From positions 2,294,001-2,358,000 of the forward strand of contig NZ_CP129212.1 in NCBI RefSeq assembly GCF_030413175.1: 64,000 nt of DNA. The letters run 5' to 3'. The DNA comes from Bradyrhizobium roseum. GTDB lineage: Bacteria > Pseudomonadota > Alphaproteobacteria > Rhizobiales > Xanthobacteraceae. A model generated the notes under the pieces. It saw only the letters and a list, made by a program, of their open reading frames with translations. It was not told the origin of the DNA and searched no databases. Position numbers and translations under genes: made by a program. Shown here piece after piece: positions 27,437 to 35,777 of this stretch. Position 1 is the stretch's first letter; the number at the start of each line of letters is the position of its first letter.

Positions 27437-27619
27437 ATGAAAGCGCGGAGCCGCATTACCACCGATATTCTGCCGAAACCGAAGAAGGCGAAGAAGGCGA
27501 AGAAGCCGAAAAAGGTTTTGAAGAAGGCCGCCGTTGCAAGCATTGCGGAACAGTATCTGGAATTGCGACGCCTCCGCGAGCGTCTGTCCGAGGCGGAAGC
27601 GCGTCAAAGTTTGCAATGA
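27437..27619 (+). CDS. Small Lys-rich protein with C-terminal coiled coil
   Basis: A 60-residue basic protein directly downstream of the sigma-54 promoter. The middle is a run of Lys-Ala/Lys-Pro units (PKKAKKAKKPKKVLKK) and the C-terminal 20 residues form a charged helix with heptad character (QYLELRRLRERLSEAEARQ). ATG at 27437 follows a GGAAGG site. The stop overlaps the ATG of the next gene (ATGA). No family is recognised; a nucleic-acid or polyanion contact is possible from the charge, and this is speculation. Confidence 0.68.
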   Translation: MKARSRITTDILPKPKKAKKAKKPKKVLKKAAVASIAEQYLELRRLRERLSEAEARQSLQ

Positions 27620-27741
27620 CTGCAATGACAAAGTTCGGTTATGAGCTGGCTTCTCCGCTCTATCTGACGGCAATCGGCATCACGATGGTCGGTTGCCTGT
27701 GGGCGATCTTTGTCGGCGTGGAGTGGCTGCTCGGGGCTTAG
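27616..27741 (+). CDS. 41-residue single-pass membrane protein, coupled to the Lys-rich gene
   Basis: Very short gene starting at the ATG that overlaps the preceding stop. The product begins MTAMTKFGYELASPLYL and then has one hydrophobic segment of about 22 residues (ITMVGCLWAIFVGVEWLLGA) reaching the C-terminus. The coupling, the single well-formed membrane helix and the sigma-54 promoter upstream argue that it is real. No homologue family comes to mind. Confidence 0.6.
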   Translation: MTAMTKFGYELASPLYLTAIGITMVGCLWAIFVGVEWLLGA

Positions 27742-28110
27742 CGACGATGCCGCGCTGATGTCGTCAGCGTGAATGCCCTATCCAATTGATCCCCTAGCCG
27801 CTGATCGGCGACGTCACAATTTCAGCCGAGCCCACGACGCGGACGGGAGAAAATCAGATTTTTCGACGTCGGCTTCGTTGCCGACCGCTGCAGCCCGGGG
27901 CGGTGCTTCGGCCGGCCTGCGGTGGCACGCGCAATTAACCTAGGCCTCGACCGCGACTCGCGGCGTATGGGGTTCTGCAACACCGGGAACTCGGATTAAA
28001 TAATAATTTCTCCGTCCACATTTAAAATATTGAAATTGGTTGACTCGCTAAAGGTCGGCCACTACGTTGGCCTAATCTTAAAAACCAGTAAATTTTGGAG
28101 GGCCATGGTT
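27742..28110. other. Intergenic region before the second PEP-CTERM gene
   Basis: A 369-base gap. It contains a TGGCACG hexamer-plus at 27923-27929 without a matching -12 element, an AT-rich stretch at 28001-28040 that could hold a housekeeping promoter, and a short hairpin (GGCCA / TGGCC, 28057-28072). A strong GGAGGG ribosome site at 28097-28102 belongs to the next gene. No further coding sequence is evident. Confidence 0.5.
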
Positions 28111-28776
28111 ATGAAGCGAGCGAGCGCATTGTTTGGATTGGCAGCCGCTGCTGCGATTTTGGCTTCGACTGGCGCAAGCGCAGCTGTGGTGAACGTGACC
28201 GTGGGCGGCAACACCGTCGTCGGTGCAGGTCAGTTCTCTTCCTTGGCTGCAACCACCTACGATTTCAATGCCGGCCCATCGCCGTTCACCAATACCACCC
28301 CTGTTGGGAACCTGCTTTATACGGGTTCCACCTCCGGACAAAACGCCAATCCGTTTGGCGACGATACCCAATATGTTTCTGTCGGCACGAGCGCTACGCC
28401 GCAAAGTGCGACCCTCCTGGTTTCGAGCTTTGCCAACTACGTCGGTCTTTATTGGGGATCGATCGATACCTACAACAACATTCTGATTACGTACGCGGAC
28501 AGCACTTTTGACAGTGTCAATTCGAATCTGTACGGCCTCTTGACCCCGTCCAATGGCGATCAGGGCCTGAACGGCAGCAAGTACGTCAACATCTTCACGG
28601 ATAAGGCTATCGCAAGCATCACCTTCTCATCGACGAACAAGGCATTCGAGTTCGACAACGTCTCGATCGCTGCGGTTCCCGAGCCCTCGACCTGGGCGAT
28701 GATGATCCTGGGCTTTCTCGGTGTCGGCTTCGTTGCCTACCGCCGCAAATCAGGAATGGTTTTGCGAGTCGCCTGA
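28111..28776 (+). CDS. PEPxxWA-CTERM sorting-domain protein
   Basis: Predicted exosortase substrate of 221 aa. Start ATG 28111 lies eight bases after GGAGGG; another ATG at 28105 is too close to it. Signal peptide residues 1-24 (cleavage near ASA). The mature part is a beta-rich domain ([47 protein letters not shown]). The tail is [14 protein letters not shown], a hydrophobic helix, then YRRKSG. A strong terminator follows at once, so it is a single-gene unit. The ligand or role of the mature domain is unknown. Confidence 0.9.
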   Translation: MKRASALFGLAAAAAILASTGASAAVVNVTVGGNTVVGAGQFSSLAATTYDFNAGPSPFTNTTPVGNLLYTGSTSGQNANPFGDDTQYVSVGTSATPQSATLLVSSFANYVGLYWGSIDTYNNILITYADSTFDSVNSNLYGLLTPSNGDQGLNGSKYVNIFTDKAIASITFSSTNKAFEFDNVSIAAVPEPSTWAMMILGFLGVGFVAYRRKSGMVLRVA

Positions 28777-28802
28777 TCTCGGATTGGCATGACAGAGTTT
28801 GG

Positions 28803-28829
28803 AAAAGCCGCCATTAAGGCGGCTTTTTT
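28803..28829 (+). terminator. Rho-independent terminator after the PEP-CTERM gene
   Basis: Ten-base arms (AAAAGCCGCC / GGCGGCTTTT) with a five-base ATTAA loop, running directly into TTTTTT. It sits 26 bases after the stop codon and before the ribosome site of the next gene, which also argues against longer N-terminal versions of that gene. Confidence 0.92.
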
Positions 28830-28869
28830 GTTAAGATGCAGCTGTCGTATCCTCCTGCATCAGAATGCC

Positions 28870-29142
28870 ATGTGGAAAGCCGTCTTCCTGTTATGCGCCT
28901 CGATTCCAAGCACCCCGGCTCACGCCGAGGAGCGCGGCCGCATCAGGCGACCGCCGCCCTCCCAGGCTGAAGCCGAACGTCTTGCGTCCGAAATGGCCTT
29001 GAACGACGGCTTGCTCGAAAGGGGCGACATCGTGGTCACCGATCGGGGGTTCTTCGTCTTCCGCGGTCTCGCCCCGGATGGATCAACCGGCGAGTTCACG
29101 CAGGTGCCTAATCCGGTCATTCCCACCAAGCCAGCACGGTAA
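28870..29142 (+). CDS. Small exported hypothetical protein
   Basis: A 90-residue protein with a signal peptide (MWKAVFLLCASIPSTPAHA) followed by a basic Pro-rich patch (RIRRPPPSQAEAERLASEM) and a small beta-like domain (GDIVVTDRGFFVFRGLAPDG). The frame is open further upstream, but that would run through the terminator, so ATG 28870 is preferred. Similar short exported proteins are common in Bradyrhizobium; the function is unknown. Confidence 0.68.
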   Translation: MWKAVFLLCASIPSTPAHAEERGRIRRPPPSQAEAERLASEMALNDGLLERGDIVVTDRGFFVFRGLAPDGSTGEFTQVPNPVIPTKPAR

Positions 29143-29223
29143 CAATCCGCTCTTCCGTGGGCTGAGGTCGAAGGCGTAGTGCTCCTTGTTAAATCTTGCG
29201 TAAGAACAAGGCTCCGCTAAAGC

Positions 29224-29253
29224 AAAAAGGGCCAACCGAAACAGGTGGCCCTT
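29224..29253 (-). terminator. Rho-independent terminator for the third PEP-CTERM gene
   Basis: Read on the minus strand: AAGGGCCA, an 11-base loop, TGGCCCTT, then TTT. The T-run is on the minus strand, 30 bases after the stop codon of the PEP-CTERM gene ending at 29283. Confidence 0.87.
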
Positions 29254-29282
29254 CGCGAAGTCACGAGCATTGACTGCTATCG

Positions 29283-29900
29283 TCAGTTCGCCGCGAGAGC
29301 GCGTTGCGTGCGGCGCCGCCGATGAACCAGGAAGCCGAGCCCGGCAAATCCCAGAATCATCATGGCCCAGGTCGAAGGTTCGGGAACTGGCGAACTCATG
29401 GTAAGCGTGCCCGTCAGCGGATCGATGTCCCTTGGATTTAAAACCGAGGTCGTGAGCAGGACGTCATGGATATCGAGGTTGAAAGTACCGCCGCCGAAAT
29501 TGAAATCCTGCGGGTTGAAATCAATATAAACCAGCCCGCCTATCGCGGTGATGACGCCGGTAACCAGTGCGATTGGGTTAATCGTGGTCGAGATAGGGGA
29601 GCCGAAGCTCACCTCCAGCTTCAACGTGTCGCCCAGAAAAGCGTACGGGTTGAACAGGCCGGTGTTGCGCAACGAGAAGCTTCCCAATGAAATTTCGGTC
29701 GCCACATTCGGGGCCGGCAGCGAGAATTGCGCATTATCCAGGCCCGTAAACTTCAGATTGTGGCTGGTCGACGTGAGCGCCGGGGTACAGGATGCCCCGA
29801 AACACCCGTTGGTGTCATAGTCCACAAGGGCTGCATGTGATGCCGTGGAACCCATGATCAACGCGAAAGCGGCAGCGTGCAGGATCGGAATTAATTTCAT
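29283..29900 (-). CDS. PEPxxWA-CTERM sorting-domain protein
   Basis: Third predicted exosortase substrate, 205 aa. Signal peptide about 1-23 (cleavage SHA). The mature region starts VDYDTNGCFGASC with two close cysteines, then beta strands such as HNLKFTGLDNAQFSL, EISLGSFSLRNTG and LKLEVSFG, resembling choice-of-anchor type domains. The tail is [14 protein letters not shown], a hydrophobic helix, then HRRRRTQR. It has its own terminator. The near-identity of the sorting tail with the 28.1 kb protein shows the two share one processing enzyme. Confidence 0.9.
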   Translation of the reverse strand: MKLIPILHAAAFALIMGSTASHAALVDYDTNGCFGASCTPALTSTSHNLKFTGLDNAQFSLPAPNVATEISLGSFSLRNTGLFNPYAFLGDTLKLEVSFGSPISTTINPIALVTGVITAIGGLVYIDFNPQDFNFGGGTFNLDIHDVLLTTSVLNPRDIDPLTGTLTMSSPVPEPSTWAMMILGFAGLGFLVHRRRRTQRALAAN

Positions 29901-30463
29901 CTATCCCCCGAAAATCCAATAAAAAGAGCCGCGTCGAATCACGCTCACCCTCGCCATTTTTAAATAGTACTCGGTTTGACGCGAGGTCAATGCACGCAGG
30001 CGCGCCTCCCTCCGTCTTCTCTCGAAGTGTGGTTTAGTTGCCATAAGAACGGAACTGGTGTGATGTCGCTTCATACCCAAAGCGGCGTCTGCGGCGGGAT
30101 ATCGTCGTCATTCATGGTCATTGCGGCCAGATGCTACAACACTTTCTAATGAAATTAAATGTCGCTTGAAATTTAATTTTCGCTGCTATTATTGTGTCGC
30201 GCGATCAGCGTTGATGCATGGAATTCTCGATCGTGGAAAACCCTGGCTTGCGCAGAACGCGCTCTTGTCAGGTTCGTTCTGGCCGGAGCATGCATGTGCG
30301 GATCGTTAGACCTGCTGCGACGGTTAGGGTTAAATACGCTCCATCGTTGCGCTATCGGCAGGATCTAGAATTTATGCGTTCGCGAGGTGGCCCAAGCCTC
30401 GTGAGGGAGGCCTTTCGAGATATGTTTTCAATCGTTCATTGTTCAATTTTTGAAGTTCGGAAC
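29901..30463. other. Long intergenic region with an AT-rich inverted repeat
   Basis: A 563-base region with no convincing gene; the open frames in it lack ribosome sites and sensible composition. The right third is open in the frame of the zinc-ribbon gene, but the segment is not protein-like. It contains the inverted repeat described at 30152-30179. The left end must hold the promoter of the minus-strand PEP-CTERM gene; a TTTTTAAATAGTACT stretch at 29956-29970 is the most AT-rich candidate. Confidence 0.5.
30152..30179. repeat. AT-rich inverted repeat
   Basis: Perfect 9-bp arms AAATTAAAT and ATTTAATTT separated by 10 bases, in an otherwise GC-rich genome. Could be an operator or a promoter-proximal hairpin; nothing identifies a binding protein. 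Confidence 0.45.
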
Positions 30464-30676
30464 ATGAGTATTGAGACGAATATCGCCTCGATGGAGGGGC
30501 AAACTTTCAAGCCGACCTGCGGGCAATGCGGCAGTTTGACTGTTGCGTTGCCGGTCGAAGCCAGCCCCGATCCGTGTTCCATCCTGAAGTGTGGTCGGTG
30601 CGGATCGCCACGAGGAACCTTGCAATCCTTACGCGACACGTCCGTCCAGGGCGGACCGATATTGGGGGTCGCCTAA
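30464..30676 (+). CDS. Small zinc-ribbon-like protein
   Basis: A 70-residue protein with two Cys-x2-Cys knuckles (CGQCG at about 20-24 and CGRCG at about 45-49) about 22 residues apart, the spacing of a zinc ribbon. ATG 30464 begins MSIETNIASMEGQTFKP; the ribosome site is weak (CGGAAC). Short zinc-ribbon proteins of this kind are widespread and mostly unstudied. No operon partner is evident. Confidence 0.6.
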   Translation: MSIETNIASMEGQTFKPTCGQCGSLTVALPVEASPDPCSILKCGRCGSPRGTLQSLRDTSVQGGPILGVA

Positions 30677-30887
30677 TTCTGTCGGCCGGTGCCAACACCG
30701 CCTGATACTTCTTGGGTCTGAACCGGAGTGGACTGGGCAGTAGAACTTGTTGTCGAGCCCAAAAAACGCATGCAGAAGGCCTAGTCAGCATCCAACCGCG
30801 CAGGTAGGATTCGGGTGCGGTATTTTGAGCTTTATCCAAGCGATCTCGTCCAGGCGACATTTGCGCCGCACGAGGGGGAGAAGAGAT

Positions 30888-31163
30888 ATGCGATCGATCT
30901 ACGCGTCCGTACTGACGGTCGGCCTCCTGATTGCTTCCCAAGCCGGTGCAGCGCCGCTGCTAAGTCATAGTCAGCCGGTCCCGGATTCGGTTGTTACAGC
31001 CGCGAAGGTCATTTGCGACGAGGCGGGCAATTGCTACCGGCCGCATCGGCGGCGACCCGTCGCCCGCTGGGTCTATGGCGACAACAATTTCAACGGTCCG
31101 TATGTCGGACCCGGCAATTATGGCAACCCGCGGTATCGTTACAGCTGGTGGCCCTGGTACTGA
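30888..31163 (+). CDS. Small exported hypothetical protein, aromatic C-terminus
   Basis: A 91-residue protein with an AGGGGGAGAAG ribosome site and a clear signal peptide (MRSIYASVLTVGLLIASQAGA). The mature part has two cysteines close together (VICDEAGNCY), a basic patch (RPHRRRPVARW) and ends in an aromatic, Gly/Asn/Tyr-rich tail (YSWWPWY). Similar short secreted proteins recur in Bradyrhizobium genomes; the function is unknown. A GCCGGC inverted repeat soon after the stop may act in termination. Confidence 0.68.
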   Translation: MRSIYASVLTVGLLIASQAGAAPLLSHSQPVPDSVVTAAKVICDEAGNCYRPHRRRPVARWVYGDNNFNGPYVGPGNYGNPRYRYSWWPWY

Positions 31164-31450
31164 TTCGTGAGCCGGCCCCAACGTCGCGCCGGCCTGTCGA
31201 GGCATCTCCGAGACGTTTCCCCGCTCCATGCACGAACTCAGCGCAACGCGTGTTGCGTTTGACGCGGCACGCTCTTGCGGATGCTGTCTTAGTCGTCTGG
31301 TGATTGAATGGCGTTACGCGGTCCATCACTGACCTCCAGCGCAGTCGTTCCAAAAAATCCTCGCGAGACCGGCTGAGCATCAATACGGGGCGTAGGTGCA
31401 CCACCAGCGGCGGCAAACAGCTAAAGCCCATGACGCGCTGTCAAAGATGA

Positions 31451-31916
31451 TCAGTCGCGCGGAGAAATCACAAGCTCAAGGAACGCCATTCTTTCCAGAG
31501 CCACAGGATTTCTTTCACCTTCCTGGGCAGAGCGAAGAATGGTTTCAGCTATCGACTGAACATGAGCCGAATTGACCGGATGAGGAAGCCGACGATGTCA
31601 TCGAGTGGCAACTCCCGGCCAACGACAGCGCGCACCAGTTGGAGGCTGTTTCGCTCCGAAAAGATGAGCAACGCCCGTCCCGAGAACGCCCCGGCGAAGT
31701 CTTGCCGGACGGCGACCAACCTCGGATTGTCCGGCTTGGCTACCAGTAGGGCTGCTGCGGCGCTGGTCAGGATTTCGACGGACGGAACTGACAGCAGGAC
31801 TCGTTTTGAACCATCTGAGGTAGGCTGTTGGTGGCTTTTGCCATTGCAATATTCGACAGTTCGGCCAGCGCATCCCGCTCAAGCTCGCTAAGGGGTACAA
31901 ACGGATCGGACGGCAT
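31451..31916 (-). pseudogene. Frameshifted and truncated CheC-like gene
   Basis: On the minus strand an ATG at 31916 opens a frame reading LSELERDALAELSNIAMAKA, which keeps the E-x2-N motif of the CheC family. The frame breaks after about 40 codons near 31792-31802. In the next frame the protein continues cleanly with LLSVPSVEILTSAAAALL, LVAVRQDFAGAFSGRALLIF and LQLVRAVVGRELPLDDI before a stop at 31549. This parallels the intact CheC-like protein encoded at 41813 (LLSVPSVKIV, FAGKALLIF, LVRSIVG). The second CheC half is missing; instead a third frame (HPVNSAHVQSIAETILRSAQ...) runs to a stop at 31451, so an unrelated fragment seems joined on. The break looks like a single lost G. Confidence 0.78.
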
Positions 31917-32125
31917 CTAATCTGGTCCAACTATTGCCCGGACGGTGAAGCGATCGCCTAAAGCCTTTTTAGTACGACAGCTGTGCCCTCGACGCCGCTT
32001 TCCCAATTTGGGACCCGCGCGACGGGCGTCGTTTTGCCTTGTATCGGCATATGAAGAGTGCGTAGTTTAGCGGTCAAATATTTCCATTTTCATGCCAAAT
32101 CCACTGGCAAACCCAACAGGTTCCG

Positions 32126-34201
32126 ATGCGGAAAAGGTCTGCCACGACCGGACACCCCAAGGCACGTTCCCGGCAGGCGAGCGAGAGGGAAAGAGCACCG
32201 TCATCGGGAGCCGGGGTGCTCGACGGGGGCGAGCCAGTCGTCTCCAAAAATCTCGCGGCCAGTGGCCCGAGAACCCTGATGAAGACTTCCGAACTAGGGG
32301 CAGGCAAGCGGGATGCGCGTCGCCTCGTGCCGCAGTCAGCTTCGAAACCAACAGCGCCTTCGATGCGCCGCGGCAAGCCCGCGCCAACCAAGATATCGGG
32401 CAACCGGCAACAGAAAATCGAAGAGCGGATCGCTGCAGCAACGGAGGAACTCGCGGCGGGACTGACCGAGGCAGCCTCGGCCGCCGAGGAGCTGCGCCGT
32501 TCGATGGAGCAGATCGCCAGCGGCGCGGAGGAAGCTGCCAGTGCGGCCCAGGAAACCCTGGCGGTGGCCACCAACACGGCAGCGACGCTCGTTCAAGCGC
32601 GCAATCGCGCCGAAGGGGCGCGTCGGCGAACCGAGGCTGTCGAATCGCTGCTGCTCGAGACGTCGAGCCAGATTGGAACGTGGGCCGGCAATATCAAGCA
32701 CAATGGAGAGCGTCAGGCCGGCACCGTGGACATCATGGCGCAGCTAAGCAGCCAGGCGGCGAGCATCGGCGATGTCACCAAGACCGTCAGTCACGTTTCC
32801 GATCAGACCAACTTGCTCGCGCTGAATGCCGCGATCGAGGCTGCGCGTGCCGGCGACCATGGTCGCGGTTTTGCGGTCGTCGCCGACGAAGTCCGCGCAC
32901 TGGCAGAAACCTCGGAAAAGAGCGCGCAGGACGTGCAAAGCCTCGCGGCGCAAATCGAATCGCAAGTAGGGTCGATGGCGTCGATCATCAAGACGGCGGC
33001 TGCGGCAGCAACCGGGGAGGCGCAAAAGAGCCAGACCGTGATTCTGGCCCTGGGCGAGCTTCGCAGGGAAGTCGGCGCTTTGGCCGAAGGCAGCCAATCC
33101 ATTGCCGTGGCGACACTGGAAGCTGAATCGGCCGCTCGCGAAGCGCAGAAGGGCGCAGAGATTATCTCTGCTGCCGCCGAAGAACAGGCTGCCGCGGCGG
33201 CGGAAGCGCTCCGCAGCGTCGAGCAGCAGGCTGGCGTACTCGACGAGAGCCAGGTCGCATCCCGTTCCCTGTCCGTGCTTGCGACCGACCTCAAGATGTC
33301 TTCGACCAGCGCCGATCAGCTTGCCTCGGCGGCCGAGCAGCTTTCCACCGCCGTTCAGGAAATGTCGGGATCGGCCGCCCAGATCATGACAGCGGTCGAT
33401 CAGATCAGCCGCGGAGCGCAACAGCAGGCCGCGGCCACCGAGCAAGCCAGTGCTGCGATGAGCCAGGTCGAAAAGACCGCCCTGTCGTTCCGCGAGAGTG
33501 CAGTCGCATCAATGGAGCGCACGCAGCGGATGGACGCCATGCTCGGCGAATGCCGCCTGCACATCGCCGACTTGTCGCAAGGTGTCGCGCGATCGATCGA
33601 TACGACGCGTCAGAGCCTCGATATGATTGCCGGACTTGAAAACATGAGTGCTGCTATCGACAAGATTGTTGATGGGATCAGCATGGTTTCGATCCAGACC
33701 AACATGTTGGCTGTCAACGGCTCGGTGGAAGCCGCGCGAGCTGGTGAGTTCGGCAAGGGGTTTGCCGTCGTATCAAAGGACATCCGCAGCCTCGCGCGCG
33801 ACTCCAGTGAGAACGCCGCGCGCATCAAGGAAACGGTTCGCGCGATCCAGGGCCAGGTCGCGGCTGTGCGTCGCGAGTTGGAGCGCGTGATCGGTAGCGC
33901 CGAGACGGAAAACCAGAAGGCCGATGCGGTGCTCGCCGGCTTCGAGATCGTGCAAAAGGACGTCGCCCAGATTGCCGCCGGCAACGAGCAGATCGGGACC
34001 AGCGCCGAGGCCATCCTCGCTTCGATGAAGGACGTCGGTCAAAGTGCGCGCCAGGTCGCCTCGGTGGCCGAGGAAGCCGCCGGCGCGTCAGCGCAGGCCG
34101 CCGCCGCTGCCAAACAGCAGGCGAGGGGAACGGAAGATCTCGCTGCGGCTATCGAGGAGATCGCCTCGCTCGCCCAAACCATTCAGCTTCGCAATGGCTA
34201 G
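32126..34201 (+). CDS. Soluble methyl-accepting chemotaxis protein with two signalling tips
   Basis: Chemoreceptor-like protein of 691 aa with no membrane segment and no recognisable ligand domain. After a basic, Ser-rich 90-residue N-terminus it is Ala/Gln/Glu-rich coiled coil to the end. Two kinase-contact tips are present: about residues 225-262 ([20 protein letters not shown], then [16 protein letters not shown]) and about 520-556 ([20 protein letters not shown], then [15 protein letters not shown]). The second has Gly-Ser in place of Ala-Ala at the tip. It opens the che operon and its stop overlaps the CheW-triple start. A start at 32279 is also possible, since neither site has a strong ribosome signal. 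Confidence 0.88.
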   Translation: MRKRSATTGHPKARSRQASERERAPSSGAGVLDGGEPVVSKNLAASGPRTLMKTSELGAGKRDARRLVPQSASKPTAPSMRRGKPAPTKISGNRQQKIEERIAAATEELAAGLTEAASAAEELRRSMEQIASGAEEAASAAQETLAVATNTAATLVQARNRAEGARRRTEAVESLLLETSSQIGTWAGNIKHNGERQAGTVDIMAQLSSQAASIGDVTKTVSHVSDQTNLLALNAAIEAARAGDHGRGFAVVADEVRALAETSEKSAQDVQSLAAQIESQVGSMASIIKTAAAAATGEAQKSQTVILALGELRREVGALAEGSQSIAVATLEAESAAREAQKGAEIISAAAEEQAAAAAEALRSVEQQAGVLDESQVASRSLSVLATDLKMSSTSADQLASAAEQLSTAVQEMSGSAAQIMTAVDQISRGAQQQAAATEQASAAMSQVEKTALSFRESAVASMERTQRMDAMLGECRLHIADLSQGVARSIDTTRQSLDMIAGLENMSAAIDKIVDGISMVSIQTNMLAVNGSVEAARAGEFGKGFAVVSKDIRSLARDSSENAARIKETVRAIQGQVAAVRRELERVIGSAETENQKADAVLAGFEIVQKDVAQIAAGNEQIGTSAEAILASMKDVGQSARQVASVAEEAAGASAQAAAAAKQQARGTEDLAAAIEEIASLAQTIQLRNG

Positions 34202-35777
34202 CAGACGGGAACAGACCCGGAAGAAGGCCGATCTGTCGACCGACAGTACCACGTTCGTCACGCCGAATGCTGACGCGCTACTCGAAGATCTCCTCGTGTT
34301 CCAGCTTGCGGGGGAGCTCTTTGGTCTGCGCCTTGACGTCGTTGCAGAAATTATCCGGCCACCGGTTCTTGCCCATATGCCCCTCGTGCCGCCGAGCCTG
34401 CTCGGACTGGCCAATCTTCGCGGCGTGGTGCTGCCGGTGGTGAGCGTGCGCGCTCTGCGGAAACTGCCGGACATCGCAGCCGACAAATCGACGCGCGTGA
34501 TCGTCGTGCGCGGCGATAACCCGGTCGGGTTTGTCGTTGACGGCATCCAAGGTCTGTCGGCCGTTGCCACGGAGCGCCTTGAACGGGACCCTCCGGGCGT
34601 TCATCCCGATAGTTCCGTCGTGCTGGACGGTGCCATCAAAGGCGCTGAAGGCCAGAGCCCGATAAAACTGCTGGATCCCGCGCGTGTTTTGCAAGGACAG
34701 TTTGTTCGGCTCGGTGTTTCTTCGACGCCGGCCGAAGTCCAGAGTGCGCTCGCCAAAAGTCCGTCAACCGGGACGCCAGCAAAGGCGCTGATCTCGCTAT
34801 TGAGTTTCTGCCTCGGTGACCAGGAATATGCGTTGCCGATCGACCGCGTGCGGGAGATCATTCCGCTGCCGGCTCACATCTCGGAATTGCCTCGTCCGGA
34901 AACCGCCGTGCTGGGGGTGGTGACGCTGCGGGACAGCCTGCTGCCGCTGGTGTCGCTGCGGACATTGCTGGGCCTGCCGATCGGCGATCAACAGGGGCCG
35001 CGCGGCAAGGTCGTGGTCATGTCGATCGGCGAAGGCATGGTCGGAATTGTGATTGATGCAACGCGCGAAATTCTTCGGCTCGATCCCGACCTGATCGATC
35101 CGGCGCCGACGTTGCTGACCCGCGGGGACGGGGATGCGGAGATTACGTCGATTTGTCGGCTCGACGGCGGACGTCGATTGGTCGCGTTGCTGTCGCCGGA
35201 CCGGTTGTTTCGGTCGGAGCTTGTTCAGCGTATCCTGAGCGAGCAGGGGGCCAGTGATCCCGGGTTGCAACCGGAAACGGACACTATGGCAGACGAGCAA
35301 TTCATCATCTTCCGGCTGGGCGATCAGGACTACGGCATTCCCATTGCCGCGGTAAGCGAGATCGCCCGCCCGCCCGAGCAGATCACCCGGTTGCCGAAAT
35401 CTCCCGCGTTCATCGACGGGGTGATGAACTTGCGCGGCAGCGTCGTGCCGATCGTGGATCTGCGGCGTCGTTTTGATTTGAACAATAGGGAGCAGCTCGG
35501 TTCCTGTCGCATTCTGATAGTGGCGATCGGCGGGGTGACCGCGGGATTCCTTGTCGACAGCGTCTTTAAGATTTTGAAAGTACCGAGCGACGCCATTTGC
35601 CCGGCGCCAGAACTTTCGCCCGAGCAGATGCGGTTGATCTCGCGCCTGGTCAATCTTGAGGCCAGCGGGCAATTGATCCTGCTGGTCGATCCCGCACAGT
35701 TGCTCGATCAGGTCGAGGCCGACCTTCTGGCGGAGTTCGCCCATTCCAAGCTCGATGCACCCGCGACGGTTCCGTGA
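34194..35777 (+). CDS. Triple CheW-domain coupling protein
   Basis: Scaffold protein of 527 aa made of three consecutive CheW folds. They lie at about residues 35-170 ([35 protein letters not shown]), 195-345 ([38 protein letters not shown]), and 375-515 ([39 protein letters not shown]). CheW couples receptors to CheA; a three-domain version could bridge several core units or bind more than one receptor tip. ATG 34194 overlaps the MCP stop by eight bases. The product precedes CheB with a GTGA overlap, so the operon is tightly coupled. Confidence 0.88.
   Translation: MASRREQTRKKADLSTDSTTFVTPNADALLEDLLVFQLAGELFGLRLDVVAEIIRPPVLAHMPLVPPSLLGLANLRGVVLPVVSVRALRKLPDIAADKSTRVIVVRGDNPVGFVVDGIQGLSAVATERLERDPPGVHPDSSVVLDGAIKGAEGQSPIKLLDPARVLQGQFVRLGVSSTPAEVQSALAKSPSTGTPAKALISLLSFCLGDQEYALPIDRVREIIPLPAHISELPRPETAVLGVVTLRDSLLPLVSLRTLLGLPIGDQQGPRGKVVVMSIGEGMVGIVIDATREILRLDPDLIDPAPTLLTRGDGDAEITSICRLDGGRRLVALLSPDRLFRSELVQRILSEQGASDPGLQPETDTMADEQFIIFRLGDQDYGIPIAAVSEIARPPEQITRLPKSPAFIDGVMNLRGSVVPIVDLRRRFDLNNREQLGSCRILIVAIGGVTAGFLVDSVFKILKVPSDAICPAPELSPEQMRLISRLVNLEASGQLILLVDPAQLLDQVEADLLAEFAHSKLDAPATVP

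Noticed and set aside
27470..27525. AAGAAGGCG-like short repeats considered as a possible CRISPR or tandem-repeat locus
   Set aside because: They encode the Lys-Ala tract of the small basic protein; units are too short and have no spacers.
27923..27938. TGGCACG resembling a second sigma-54 promoter before the PEP-CTERM gene at 28.1 kb
   Set aside because: At the required spacing the -12 element reads ATTAA with no GC, so it does not fit.
30325..30345. GGTTAGGGTTAAAT resembling a telomere repeat
   Set aside because: Only two partial units in a bacterial intergenic region; chance.
32093..32109. TGCCA-N7-TGGCA inverted repeat before the MCP gene
   Set aside because: Five-base arms are too short to claim an operator without further copies.
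34797..35744. 315-codon minus-strand open frame
   Set aside because: Antisense to the triple-CheW gene; no start signal and no protein-like pattern.
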